64,000 bases of DNA from Prinsepia uniflora (Eukaryota > Streptophyta > Magnoliopsida > Rosales > Rosaceae), in the NCBI GenBank assembly GCA_032719365.1, contig CM064875.1, forward strand, positions 32,138,693 to 32,202,692, written 5' to 3'. The translations under genes and the position numbers were made by a program. The notes below the pieces were generated by a model, which ran no database searches, was not told the origin of the DNA, and saw only the letters and a list, made by a program, of their open reading frames with translations. Numbering within the stretch: position 1 is the stretch's first letter; each line of letters opens with the position of its first letter. Shown piece after piece: positions 33,367 to 46,669 of the stretch.

Positions 33367-36150
33367 TGACAGGACCTATCCCAATCCCCCTGGGATTAAC
33401 GCGGGATGACCCTGCTCCCGTCTGATACGGAGTGTCAGACAAGGGATAATTTCGACCTTTGCCCTCCCGGGCTATCAGAGTACGCTAGGATCCGGAGGAG
33501 GTATGTGATATCTCGGTCTCTGCTACAGTCCACATCCGCTGTCAACCTGAAGGGCAGTCAAAACATTAAAAGCTGTGAGTGGACAAAACAAGAGTTTATA
33601 AAAACATTTCATAAGAAGACATTTGTACCCTTCACTAAAAAGCATGCATGCGAACCATTTAAACAAAGAAACCATATGTGGGAACTAATCCCAAAACCAA
33701 GATTGAAAGAACCATAATGAAAACGACCATGCGGGCTACTGCCCAAATCCTTAAGGGTCTCAGCCCAAATCATAAGAAACCAACCATAAGGGCCACTGCC
33801 CAAAACCTGTGTAAACACACATCATATATCATATCATATAGCATACATCATATATACATATAATTCACACAACCAATCCTGTCACGGTTTCCAAAGCTAC
33901 GCTCGTGCTACTCGGGTCTCAATCCGAGTCTTCTCAAAGTTAAGGTCAATGTCCGCAGACCACTGATCCTACTCAAGGTTATAGTAACCATAGCCTTCAT
34001 GAGAGTAAGGAACCCAACTGGGTGGTAACTCCACTCAGTCGGTGCTCCGTGACTACTACGGGGTCTACCCAGGCCAACGACCCTCCTCGGAGGAGATAAT
34101 AGAAGTAAAGAAAGGTATATGCACATATATATACATAATACAAATATCCATGCCCGGTTCCCCTGAACCGTCATGATCCATAATATCCAGTTCATATACA
34201 TATAGACCATATCCTCCATGTCCGGTTCTCATAAACCGTCATGTACCATAATAACATAACCAGGGTTTCAAACCGGTTCCCATAGACCGTCATGAACCAC
34301 GATACCACAACAAGGGTTCATATCGGTTCCCATAAACCGTCATGAACCTGGAAATCAATTTAAGGTTCCCTCACCTGAAATCAAAACCGTAAAGTAACCT
34401 GGGTCTCGTGCCCAAACATAGGACATCAGCTGGGCACCGTGCCCGATATCTGAGGTCGTATGCCCGAGACAAAACCAAATGGGTCTCATACCTGAGTTTA
34501 TCCTTTTTGGAAATCCGAATCCAAATCATTTAAACCATTAAAGAAATACAGACCCGTATAAGCACCGTATAAGGGTAAACCCTCGAAATACGTGCTTATA
34601 CGTAACCACATACAAATGCACCCATGGCATTACCAAACATGTATTAAAACATATAATAAACATTTATGCATGCACCAATTTAGAAAACCAAGGTCCACTC
34701 ACAGACAGTCCGAGCTGCCGCCTCGATTTGCGTGTCATAGGCTCTCCCGAGCCAGTATTGTCACCGGGGCTACCAAACCTGTCCAAATCGTAATAGAAGG
34801 TTACTAACTACTTAATTAACCTCCTACTAAAGCCCCGTAATTTTCTCGAACTTTTAACTATTTTTAAACCTATCCTAAACCTTCTGATGCCCTGTAACAT
34901 ATCGAGACGGTGTCCGATTGACACGAAACCAGTCCCAAAATGTTCGTTACATCGAATAGAAGATTTCATATGTTGAACACTTCCCCAAATTACTGTTCAC
35001 GCGCCCCAAGAAGGTCCAAAACACTATTTATCATCACTAACCTCCAGCTGAACCGGTTCACTGTTCACCGTCACTTTACTGAACCGGCATGACCGGTTCA
35101 GTGCTTTCCTCCCTCTGTTTTGGTCCGATTTCAACCCTAATCAATCCTATAATTCCTATTTCTTCATGCCCTATCATTTCCAATTATCAAAACAACCTAA
35201 AAACACCTAATTCCATGGTTTAATTATAAACCATACGGTTCAATATTCCCCGATCAACCTCCACGGTGTCTCAACTGTTAAACCCATTCAAAACCTTAAT
35301 ATTAAGTCCCTAGCAACCTAACAATCACCTCCTAAGCACCCAAAAGCAACCATAATATTAAAATCGAATTAAAAGGGAGAAAATGGCCTTACCGAGTACC
35401 CTCTCGGGTTTCTCTCCTCCTCGCCGCCGTTCACGAAGGTTCTGGCTGCCCAGCAGCCGTCCTCCGTCTCTCACAACCCTCTCTGGTCACTCAGGCCTGC
35501 TCCTCTGGGGTTGGGTTGGATTGGTTTGAATGGTTGGGTGAGATCGGGTAATGGGTTGTGTTTGAAACGATGAAAATGAAGATGTTCGATGCATGAAGGA
35601 AAAGAGATGGCATGTGGATGGGTGACACTTGTCACTCATCCATAGGGCAGGAACTAAATATCTGGGCCCCACTAGAGTCCAAAAGTTAGGTTATTTCGTA
35701 ATTCGTGCAATACTGCACTTGAACTTCCGTGAACCGTAACTTCGCCGTCGAACATTCGAATTCGACGTGCCGCCTGTCTATGGATTCGTATCATCCCGAT
35801 CTACGTAATGGTCCTCGGCCATCGGACCTCCCAGTCAAAAAGTCAACATTTTGCCCCTTTTAACCAAAATTACCAAAATGCCCTTAAACTTCTGAATGTC
35901 ATAACTTCCTCCTCGAATGTCGGAATTGAACGTGCCACCTGTCTATGAACTCGTGACGTCACGAACTACGTCATGGTCATTAGTCAAAGTCCATTCGACT
36001 GCGCGAATGAAAAGTCAACATTTTCCCACGGCTATGGCAAAACGGTCATTTTGCATCGTTCGTCCGATTTCGCCTAACTAATCACAGATTAACCTCACTA
36101 ATCGTGATTAGTCACTAATCTAATCTTGAAATTTGGGACGGGTCGTTACA
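33367..36150 (-). mobile_element. Antisense solo LTR D, nested in the 3' LTR of B
   Basis: On the minus strand it begins TGTAACGACCCGTCCC (reading down from 36150) and ends at 33367 with GGTCCTGTCA. Length 2784 bp. Perfect TSD GATAT at 33362-33366 and 36151-36155. Inner arms are at 34693-34702 and 33575-33584, donor-like GTAAGG at 35392 and acceptor CCCTTCAG at 33547 (all minus strand). GGTTCATG-type units lie at about 34130-34380. The U5 stem is at 33420-33440 with one mismatch. Confidence 0.93.
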
Positions 36151-37074
36151 GATATGAATCCGTAGACAGGAGGCACACTGAAATTAGACGTCGAACAAAA
36201 AATTAATGGGTCAAGGAAGTTCGATTTCACTATGCATGCATTAAGAGGCAACGATGAGGTGGCGCTATCTGATTGGGCAGATATTTTCAGTGAGACCCAT
36301 GGATGAGTGACAAGTGTCACTCATCCTATTGGTGGCTTCCCTAAAAAGTGGATCTAACTAATTAAATAATATTAATTTAATTATTTTATATTTTAATCAC
36401 TAACCCCTTTCCATCCTAGACCTTCATCTCACCCTTCCCCTTCATCCTAGCCGTCCAAACCTCCCTCCCTCACACTTGAACACTAGCCATCATCTTCTTC
36501 TCTGTTTTCTCACAAACCCGAGCACCTCCCTCCATACAAACACACACCCGAGACACCATAACCCCACCACCACATCTCATCTTCATGGGCCATTGTGATT
36601 GGCTGAGGGGGAGTAAGGAGACTTGAGGAGGATCGATTTAGTCATGGTTTTGAGTCCTATTCGATTCTAATGAGACCTAGGGACCAAGGAGACTTGAGGA
36701 GGATCGATTTGGATTTAAATGGATGGCTAGGAAGCTATGAAATCGAGCTTGAAGATCAAGCTCACGGCTTGTTCATCGAAAGAAAAGGGAAAGAAAGGAT
36801 GGAAAATAAGGGAGATTGGACAGTGAACTAGAGGACCGGCCCGATTCAAAACTAGAGGACCGGTTCGACAGAATTTAGGGATGAACAGTATTGGGCGCGT
36901 GAGGGTGCGTGGGGAGTCTGATGAGGATGACTTCAACATGAATTTTAATCTATTTGATGGAAAGAACATTTTGGGACTGGTTTCGTGTCGATCGGACACC
37001 GTCTCGATAATGTTCGGGACATTCGAAGGTTAAGGATCGAGTTTAAAAATAGTTAAAAATTCCAAAAAATTACG

Positions 37075-38840
37075 TGTGACGACCCGTCCCGAATTAATGG
37101 GATTAATTATGGATTAAAGACGGATTAGCAAGACTAATCAGGGATTAGACGATTATTAGCGTGACGAGCAGGGCGAAATGACGATTTTGCCCCTAGAATG
37201 GGCGAATTGTTGACTTTTCATTCAAGCGGTCAAATTGACTTTGACCGATGACTGTGACGTAGTTCGGGATGTCACGAGTTCATAGACAGGTGGTACGCCC
37301 GATTCTGACTTTCGAGGAAGAAGTTATGATTTTTGGAAGTTCGGGGGCATTTTGGTAATTTAGTCAAAAAGGAGAAAATAGTTGACTTTTGATCCGGGAG
37401 GTCCGATGGACGAGGGCCGAGGACCGTTACAAAGATCAGGACTATACGAATCAGTAGACAGGCGATACGATGAATTCGGACGTTCGATGGAAAAGTTATG
37501 GTTCACCAAAGTACGAACGCACAATTGTACGAATTACGAAACAGATACTTTTGGAATTAGGTGGGGCCCAGATATTTGTCATTGAAACAATGGATGAGTG
37601 ACAAGTGTCACTCATCCACTCGCCACCAGTTCCCATTCATGCATACCCTCCCCTTTCTTCATCGATCATTTTTCATCCAAGCAACCTGATCTCACGATTT
37701 CAAACCAATCCAACCCAATCCCAAATCCATTTCCATCTGTGCTGTTGGAATGAGGGGGAGAGACAAAGGAGGCAGATGGTGGCTGGGGTCCGTCTGGACC
37801 GCCGTGATGGCCAAGGAAAACCGATTGCTCAGTAAGGCCTAATTTCCTTTTTATTTGTATTTTGACGTTGTGGTTAATTTTAGATGATTAGGATGACCTT
37901 ATTGGTATGTTAGGATGGTTTAGAGGAGGTTTTAGTGGTGGTTGGACGGCTGTGGAAGTCGTGGGAGGAAAATGAAAAGTTAGGTCGTGGGGTTCAAATC
38001 AAACCATAGGATTTTAGTTGTTTTCTCTTAGTTTGATGATTCGAATTGATAGGAAACATCAAAATAGGAAGAATGGAATTGAAAAGGAGAAGATTGGACG
38101 AAAAATGAGGATTGGAGAGGCCTGGACTGATCACGTCGGTCCAGTTGCAGGCCTTGAACCAAACCGACCGGTCTGGACCGTTTCAGTGCTAGAGAAGATG
38201 AACAATCGCCGGCATGTGAGGCCCACGAGTAGGCCATTCCTTGGGCGCGTGACGGCACGTGGTAGGGTTTCTGGGGAAGTGTTCAACATGTGAAATCATC
38301 TATTCGATGTAACGAACATTTTGGGACTGGTTTCGTGTCAATCAGACATCGTTTCGATATAGTTCGGGTGTCCAAAGGTTTAGGTTCGCGTTTAAAAATA
38401 GTTAGAAATTCTGGAAAATTACGGGGCTTTAGTGAGAGGTTATATAAGTAGTTAGTAACCCTCTAAATTAATTTGGACAAGTTTGAGAATCCTGGAGGCG
38501 ACGATTCGCCCGGGAGAGGCTTATGGAAAGCATATCGAGGCGCGGCTTCGGACAGTCTATGAGTGGACTTGTTTTATGAACTTGATGCATGCATAAATTT
38601 TTTTATTAGAATATTATTTTTTCCACTCATGACATTTGATGTTTTAATGTCCTTCAGGTTGGTCGCAGATTGGGGCTGTAGCAGAGTCGAGACATCACAC
38701 TCTTCCTCCTACGATCTTGGCGTACTCTAGAAGCCCCGATGAGGGCGAGAGATGGAATTATCCCTTATCTGACACTTCGTGTCAGACGGGATCAGGCGCG
38801 TCCTATGTTAATCCCGGTGGATTTGGGACGGGTCCTCACA
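37075..38840 (+). repeat. 5' LTR of element E, hairpin domain deleted (1766 bp)
   Basis: Collinear with the 3' LTR up to GATGCATGCATAAATT at about 38600. It then jumps within AT-rich sequence to TTCCACTCATGAC (about 38620) and on through acceptor CCTTCAG ending 38657. The lost part is the hairpin array. Donor-like CA/GTAAGG at 37832. A short U3 frame runs 37406-37585. Confidence 0.9.
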
Positions 38841-38843
38841 AGT

Positions 38844-38854
38844 TGGTATCAGAG
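38844..38854 (+). promoter_or_regulatory. Primer-binding site of element E
   Basis: TGGTATCAGAG followed by TGTGG; the last consensus base is changed from C to T. Confidence 0.85.
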
Positions 38855-40028
38855 TGTGGAGTACGCGAAGGTCAAGGATGTGATGTCTCTGAGGTCGTAA
38901 CAGCTCGTCATCAACCTGATAGTTTGGGTAATAGTACTAGGATTCGGTAGAATCGAACCTTAGTTAGATGGTGATTGGACGTGATACGATAGTTGAGGTT
39001 CGATTGGCATCCAATGCCACGTGTTTCGATGTTTGATCCCGAGGAGGATCAGTATTGATGGGAATCTAACGGCTTAGAGCCGTTGTGTTACGGGAAATAG
39101 GATCCAGTGGATCAGTAGAGGTTGTATGATGACTTGAGAGTCGTGACCGCTCGACGGTAGGGTCATGTCGGATAGAGGATGTACGGATTAATACTAGTGG
39201 TGGTCAGAGGTCAGGGTCGCCCACTATACGATGACCCTGTACGACTACAGTCAAGACGGTTGGGAATAGGAACGTGTGATTCTATTTGGCATTTGTTGCC
39301 TTGTTTCGATGTGTCAAATCCCTCCAAGATGTAGACTGGCAAGAGATACCTTTAGTAGATGTGGTGTGACGCGATAGGATGCGATTGCGCATGTAGCGCT
39401 TCTACAGTATTGGACTCGGAGTACTGCTAGTTCTTGTGGAGGCCAGCTACTGGGAGTCGTAGAGTTATGAGAGGACGAAATCCTCCGATTGTGGTTATTG
39501 GCTGGTTTAGTACCAGTATTCGAGTATGACGGCTCTTCGGAGTCGAGAGCGAGGGATTACTCGAGATGGGCGGGCTGCAGGTGAGCAGCCGAGTTATGGT
39601 AACCCCAGTTGGCGATTGATTGGACAAGTTACCAGGAGTGCGGTACTTGTCGATCGGATCCTGAGGTGGACCGATCAATGCATGTTGTGTGTTGAGCAGT
39701 TAGTACCGACGGTGAGTGGACCGCGTAGTTTTGGAGTCTCGATAACAGAGTGTTTTCTGAGTTGGTCTTCACAGAGAATTGAGTGGATCGGAGGATTGAG
39801 TAGTACACATAGAATTGTCTGCATATCACAGCAGGAGCCTGTTATGACCCTGTAGTCGGGTGGGACATCGGATTAGGATGAATCGACATCCTTTTGGATG
39901 TGCATAAACGGTCATAAACGACTAAGCGAATTGGAGTGTGTACAGACATGCGGATAATGTCCAAGTGACTGGTTACGACCAAGCTGGTAGTCGTGCTATA
40001 GCGTAGTAGTCGTGCGAGTTTGATGGGC

Positions 40029-42021
40029 TGACAGGACCCACCCCAATTATCACCCCGATAACCGGGACGAACCCTACTCTCGTCTGACAACCCAACTCAA
40101 AAGACCAAAACAACCATACAAAAACGGTGAAATATACATTGCCAGACCAGGGAGAAGTTATAATACAACAAGTCCACAGTAGCACAGAACATAGTACAGT
40201 ACAAGATAAGACGAGAGTCCTACTAAAAGCTGGCTACACGCGCAACGGGAAAACTCTAAGCCTCCACCTCTACCTCAACGTTAGCCCCGGTGCTAGCACC
40301 ACGACCTGGAGGGTGTTAAAACATTAAAAGCGTGAGTGGACTAAAAATAAATAAGAGTGATAAGACTGTTTACGAAATAAACCAGGGTTCACCTTCCGTT
40401 TGAAAACATGCATGCATATGGAAAGCATCAGAAAGTAAAACCAAAGTTCGGGCACTCGGCCCTAAATCCATAAATCCATAAAAACCACGTTATTCGGGTA
40501 ACAGCCCAAAACATTCAAAAACTAGTGAAAAACATCCATCATACAAGTTTACTGGATCTCAAGTGCGCCCGAGTCTTTAAACTCAAAACCATGCGCAAAT
40601 AACCAGGCCATCCCGGGATATCAACGAGTCTTTAAACTCAAAACACAATCACAGGCCTCAGGGGGTATCACTATCACCGAGTCTTTAAACTCAAAACACA
40701 TACCGAGTCTTTAAACTCAAAACATATCAATCCAAGGCCCTCCCCCCGTCAATCAATCCAATTCTTTAAACTCAAAACCAGATCCAGTGGGTTTTTCTCT
40801 TTTTCCGGGTCTTTAAACCCAAAACCATTTTTTAAGCATAAGAAAAATGCATCAAAATCCAAAAACCAAAACCAAACTGGAAAGCTTCGAAAACTGAAAT
40901 CACGTTTAAACGAAAAGGGACTTCCGCCCGAATTTCACTTCAAATCTCAATCATATCCACAAATCTTTAGTAAAATAGCATACGTATAAACACAAATCAT
41001 TCATCTGAAACTAGCCCCAAAAGCATAACAAAAATCATATTCTCGAAGTACGTGCAAACTGATAACTCATATTGAAAAACGTGCAATCAAGTAAAATAAG
41101 AATCTAGAAATAATAGGCATAAAATCATATATCGAAAGCATAAAATCATATATCGAAACATAAAGAAATAAGTAGAAACAGTTATGCATACTCGGGTAGA
41201 AAACAAACAGTCCACTCACAAGGTCCGTACGCGAAACTCGCGTCCTGTACGCTTCTCAGCTGTCTCAGGAATTTCCCGACCTGTCAAAAGTCACCATTCC
41301 GAGTCACAAACACTTCATTTAAGCTTACCCTAATTTTCCCAACTTTTTCGGATTTTTAAACGTAATTAAACGAACCCCTAAACCTTCGAACACTCAAAAC
41401 TACCCCGATACGGTGTCCGATCGATTCGAAACTTGTCCTAAAATGTTCGTTACATCAATTAGAGTGAAAACCGTGTTGAACGTTTCCCCAAAAGAAGCCC
41501 CACGCGCCCTCACGCGCCGCCCAAAGGGGCTGCGCGTGGTAGCCACGCGCTGCTACAGTGTCATCGTCTACTTCCAGCCAACCCAGTTCAGACCGGTCCA
41601 GTCCAACCGAGCCGGCGAGGCCGGTTTTCACTTGTTTCCAGTCCATTTCAATCCTTTCTAAACCCTAAGTTTCATCCTTGAATTGCGTGAAGAATGTTTT
41701 CCACGTAAAAAGTCAACAATTCCACCCTTTTTAACCAAATTACTAAAATGCCCTCGACCTTCCAAACATCACAACTTCTTCCTCAGATGTCGGAATCAGA
41801 CATGCACCTATCTAAGGACTCGTTACGTCCCAAATTACGTCACGGTCATCGGTCAATGTCCATTTGACTACCCGAACTAAAAGTCAACATTTTGCCCATT
41901 CTAGGGGCAAAATTATCATTATGCACCGTCAGTCCAAAAGTATCCAACTAATCACCGCTTATCTTCGTTAATCCGTCATTAACCACTAATCTAATCCAGA
42001 CCTTCAGGATGGGTCGTTACA
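40029..42021 (-). mobile_element. Antisense solo LTR F, innermost layer
   Basis: Minus-strand LTR of 1993 bp, from TGTAACGACCCATCC at 42021 to GGTCCTGTCA at 40029. Perfect TSD TGGGC at 40024-40028 and 42022-42026. It carries GAGTTTAAAGACTC-type units at 40560-40830, arms at 41210-41219 and 40332-40341, acceptor CCCTCCAG at 40306 and the U5 stem (40082-40090 with 40139-40147). The part holding the donor-like site, near 41690, is missing. Confidence 0.93.
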
Positions 42022-43607
42022 TGGGCACTGAGCGGGACAAAGAGGATTCCGAGTGGCTCGATGCGAGATATACGATATACCTACATTCCGAGTGGCACCG
42101 AGTGTTAGATGTTGGATTTGGATCCCATAAGGATTGGGAAGTGCGAATTAAGTTACCGACGTGAACAGCAAAGGGAGAAGCCGAAAGGAATCACTAGAAG
42201 TATTTAGTCCTGAAGGAAGGATTAAGCATTACAGTAATTATCATAGAATACTCTTAGTCGGAGTAGGAGGACTTCTGGCTCAGCCATTGGAAAAGTTAGG
42301 TATGTTTCTAACATGGTTATAACTACTCTCGACTTAGAGGCCGGAAGGAGACTTCTCGTTTTCTGCTCTTTATCAGATAGTGCTGAGTACTAGAAGATGA
42401 CCTAAGATGAACTTTGATGTCATCATCTTGGATTCTCCTTGATTCTTCACTAGGTGGGACAACGAGGAGTGATATGACAGCTAGGGGTTCAATAAGGGTG
42501 TAAGAACAGAACACCTAGGCTGTGAGTCAAATTTGTTTGACTTGAGGAGTAGATGGTATTTAGTGTCACTGGATGTGATGAGTGAATGTCTGAGGTAGAG
42601 AACCCATGTGGTCTTGCGGGTCACCTTACGTCGACCGAGGAAGCTGATAATGGATCCTAGGTGGATCGAGTAATGTGGTTGGACATTGCTAGAGTGCAGT
42701 CCTTGAGTAGGTCGAGTGGAGCCTCGATGTTGATGTGATGTGGGTGCACCGGTGTGTTGTGCATGTTGGAAGATGGGATTGACCACGGTCAATCGGTATG
42801 TCGGGTTGAGAGTGTCCTGATAGTTTAGAAATGTGTTGAAGATTGGATAGAGTTCTAGATGGACATGTGTGGCGATCGGATCAGATCCAATAGTGGCAGT
42901 TTGGAGACTCAAGGTGAGCCTAGATGTCAGCAGAGATCGCTGAGTGAGACGAGATACGATAGGAGGACTCGAGAGCGAATCGAGATCAGAGTAGAGCAGC
43001 GAAGCGGAGTGGAGCCGGGAGTTGTTGGCTGGTCATGAAGTCGAGACATATAGTGGTAACGGATTGATAAGTATCTGATGCGTTCGGATTGATGTGGATT
43101 GATGGGACTCTAAAGAGAGTCCATATGGGCATAGATTTGAGGATGACCGTGAGATGGGATTCGTGCCATTGTGATGGCAGGACCTGCAGAATGTTGTATG
43201 ATCGGATGCTAAGCAGGATGCTAGCTTGGTTGTGTCAGCCTTAGTGGGAATACATATTTCCGCCTAACAACGGTAGGATAGACCGTGTTAAAATTTAAGT
43301 GAAAAGCGTTTGGATTTCAGTTTGGTATTGCTTACCTGTCAAAGTGAGTGACAGGCGAGATCGACGAGTGTCGAAGTTCTATCTCGAGTAAGACGTACAA
43401 GCTGACGTGTAGTTCTCGGAAATAAATCGGAGCTTTGGGGGCTCCGATGACAATACGTACCGTCACGTACGAGGTGTGTGTTGGACGTGTACTGTTACAC
43501 GGGTACTCTTGTGTGTGGGTGCAGCGATCTGAATCGAGGGACATGGTTGGATTCCACAATTTGGTTATGGAATCGGGTCCATTTGAATTTCGAGGAAGAA
43601 ATTCTTT

Positions 43608-43619
43608 AAGGGGGAAAGA
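43608..43619 (+). promoter_or_regulatory. Polypurine tract of element E
   Basis: AAGGGGGAAAGA before LTR start TGTGACGACCC at 43621, preceded by AATTTCGAGGAAGAAATTCT. Confidence 0.9.
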
Positions 43620-43620
43620 T

Positions 43621-46600
43621 TGTGACGACCCATCCCGAATTAACAGGATTAATAACGGATTGGCAAGACTAATAAGGGATTAGACGAGTATTAGCAGACG
43701 AGCAGGGCGAAATGTCGATTTTGCCCCTAGAATGGGCAAATCGTTGACTTTTAATTCAGGCGGTCAATGGCCTTTGGCCGATGACTGTGACGTAGTTCGG
43801 GACATCACGAGTTCATAGACAGGTGGCACGCCCGATTATGACTTTCGAGGAAGAAGTTGTGATTTTCGGAAGTTTAGGGGCATTTTGGTAATTTAATCAA
43901 ATAGGAGTGAATAGTTGAATTTTCATCCGGGAGGTCCAATGGACGAGGGCCGAGGACCGTTACGTAGATCAGGACGATACGAATCCGTAGACAGACGGCA
44001 CGTTGAATTCGGACGTTCGACGGAAAAGTTACAGTTCACGAAAGTACGAACGCACTATTGCACGAATTATGAAACTGATGCTTTTGGAATTAAGTGGGGC
44101 CCAGATATTTGTCATTGAACCAATGGATGAGTGACAAGTGTCACTCATCTACTGGCCATGAATTCCCATTCATGCATATCCTCCCCTTTCTTCATCGATC
44201 ATTTTTCATCCAAGCAACCCGATCTCACCATTTCAAACCAATCCAACCCAATCCCAAAATCCATTTCCATCTGTGATGTTGGATTGAGGGGGAGAGACAA
44301 AGGAGGCAGATGGTGGCTGGGGACCGTCTGGACCGCCGTGCATGGCGGTGATGGCCAAGGAAAATCGATTGCTTGATAAGGCCCAATTTCCTTTTTATTT
44401 TGATTTTGACGTTGTGGTTAATTTTAGATGATTAGGATGACCTTATTGGGATGTTATGATGGTTTAGAGGAGGTTTTGGTGGTGGTTGGACAGCTGTGGA
44501 AGCCGTGGGAGGAAAATGAAAAGTTAGGTCGTGGGGTTCAAATCAAACCATAGGATTTTAGTTGTTTTCTCTTAGGTTTGATGATTGGAATTGATAGGAG
44601 ACCTCAAAATAGGAAGAATGGAATTCAAAAGGAGAATATTGGATGAAAAATGAGGATTGGAGAGGCCTGGACAGGTCATACCGGTCCAGTTGCAGGCACT
44701 GAATTGAACCGGCCGGTCTGGACTGGTTCAGTCACTGGAGAAGTGTTCAACATGTGAAATCATCTATTCGAGGTCATTCCTTGGACGCGTGACGGCGCGT
44801 GGAAGGGATTCTGGGGAAGTGTTCAACATGTGAAATCATCTATTCGATGTAACGAACATTTTGGAACTGGTTTCGTGTCAATCGGACATTGTTTCGATAT
44901 AGTTCGGGTTGTTCAAAGGTTTAGGTTCGCGTTTAAAAATAGTTAAAAATTCCGGAAAATTACGGGGCTTTAGTGAGGGGTTATAAAAGTAGTTAGTAAC
45001 CCTCTAAATTAATTTGGATAGGTTCGGGAATCTCGGAGGTGACTATTAGCCCGGGAGAGGCTTATGGCATGCATATCGAGGCGCGGCTTCGAACAGTCTG
45101 TGAGTGGACTTGTTTTATGAATTCGATGCATGCATAATTGTTTTAGAATATATTTTGTGATGCCATTAGTGCATTTTTTTGTGGTAGCCTAGGATTTACA
45201 TATTTGCACCTATTTCGAGATTTACGGTTTTATACGATGCTTATACGTGCTAGGTTTTCAACGAGGGTTTAATAAATGGATTTTGTATTTGGAAATATGA
45301 ACTCGGGCATGAGGCCCATTTGATTTACGAACTCTCGAACTTGGAGTCCATTTGATTTGATGAGAAATCGGATCGAGGGTCCATTTGAGGCCTTATTGGT
45401 TGTCAAATCGGGCTTGAGGCCCTGTTGATTTGTGGTTTCGGGCTTAGGGCCCAGTTAGCTATGGTATCGGGCTTGAGGCCCTGTTGATTGTAACATCGGG
45501 CTTGAGTCCCAGTTCGGTTTATGAAATGAGAATTCGGGCATGAGACCCTATTTAACTATGGATTTAGGTTGAGGCCTATGAAATGGATTTGAATCGGATT
45601 CGAGGAATTCTGTTGACATGAATCGGGTATGAGACCCAGTTGAGAAATATTTAGAGAAAGAATCGGGTATGAGACCCAGTTGAGAAATTTTTTGAGAAAG
45701 AAAGAAAGAGTTTTGAAAATGATTATGAACCCTCCACATGATTTATATGGTCTCCTCCAGACGTCGACCTGGAGAGTCACAATCCACATACCAGAATGGG
45801 TATCCCCATAGGGATCCCGTTCCAGGAGTGGGGGTTACCATTTATGATGTGGCCTCGGACCAGATTCCAGAGAGATGATCGGACTAGGTCCGAAGATAGA
45901 GCCTCCCAGATGGAGAATTCCTGGGAGAAGACTCGGAGTGAGACCCCGAGTAGTGCACACACTAGTATAGAGATGATATCGTCACATATATCAGGGATGT
46001 GTTCCCTAGGGGTTGGTTGCCCCGAGTTTGCATCTTCTCAGAAGTGCCGTGGATGGGTTATACGTATGAGTACGTATGAGGTTTACAGAAATTGATTTGG
46101 GGCGGAGACCCCGTATTGTATGTTTTAGTATTTCACGGAGAATGGTTTTGGGCTGAGTTCCCACATGTATTGTTTTATGGTTTTAAGGTTGTGATTTCGG
46201 GTCGGGGACCCAAATGGATTTATGGTTCATAACAGTTTATGGGAACCAGCATGAACCCTCGAAAGATTTTTATGGGTCAAGACGGTTTATGGGAACCGAG
46301 CATGAACCCTTGAATGATTTTCAGAATATGTTTGATAAATGAAATGGTTTTATGAACGTTTTGATAAATGATTTTTGAATGCTTGCATAGCCTTTAATGA
46401 AGGGCATAAATGTCTTAAAGTGAAAATGTCTTTATTAAAATATTATTTTGTCCACTCACGACTTTTGATGTCTTAATGCCCTTCAGGTTGGTCGTGGATG
46501 CGGGTTGTAGCAAAGTCGAGACATCACACCCCTCTTTCTACGATCCTGGCATACTCTGGAAGCCCCGGTGAGGGCTAGAGATGGAATTTTTCTTGGTCTG

Positions 46601-46669
46601 ACACTTCGTGTCAGACGGGACCAGGCGCGTCCCACATTAATCCCGGGGTATTTGGGACTGGTCTTGAAA
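43621..46669 (+). repeat. 3' LTR of element E (3049 bp)
   Basis: Full-length copy with arm GTGAGTGGAC 45100-45109, hairpin array about 45300-45680, GGTTCATG units 46205-46310, GTCCACTCAC 46450-46459, acceptor CCCTTCAG ending 46486 and a perfect U5 stem 46596-46616. The donor-like site found in the 5' LTR is changed to GATAAGG here. A 70-bp segment (GTGTTCAACATGTGAAATCATC) is duplicated near 44741 and 44818. Confidence 0.9.

Larger units (their letters stand above)
38841..43620 (+). mobile_element. Internal region of element E, split by F
   Basis: About 2.8 kb after removing 40029-42021. No retroelement protein motif; the longest frame (antisense 42481-42912, 143 codons) shows none. Blocks are shared with A: 39795-40028 with continuation at 42022 parallels 22505-22750, including GACATCCTTTTGGATGT and GGCACTGAG across the F insertion point. 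Confidence 0.85.
37075..46669 (+). mobile_element. Element E: complete LARD nested in the 3' LTR of B
   Basis: Starts TGTGACGACCCGTCCC at 37075. LTRs 37075-38840 and 43621-46669; flanks TTACG (37070-37074) and TTACA (46670-46674), and B's LTR text resumes directly. The 3' end has decayed from GGTCCTGACA to GGTCTTGAAA. Internal region 38841-43620 is noncoding and carries antisense solo LTR F. The 5' LTR has lost about 1.3 kb relative to the 3' LTR, so the paired LTRs are very unequal. Confidence 0.9.

Noticed and set aside
42481..42912. 143-codon antisense open frame in element E's internal region
   Set aside because: No recognisable domain, and it lies in noncoding LARD DNA with no equivalent long frame apparent in A's related sequence (around 23466-23726 only fragments align).
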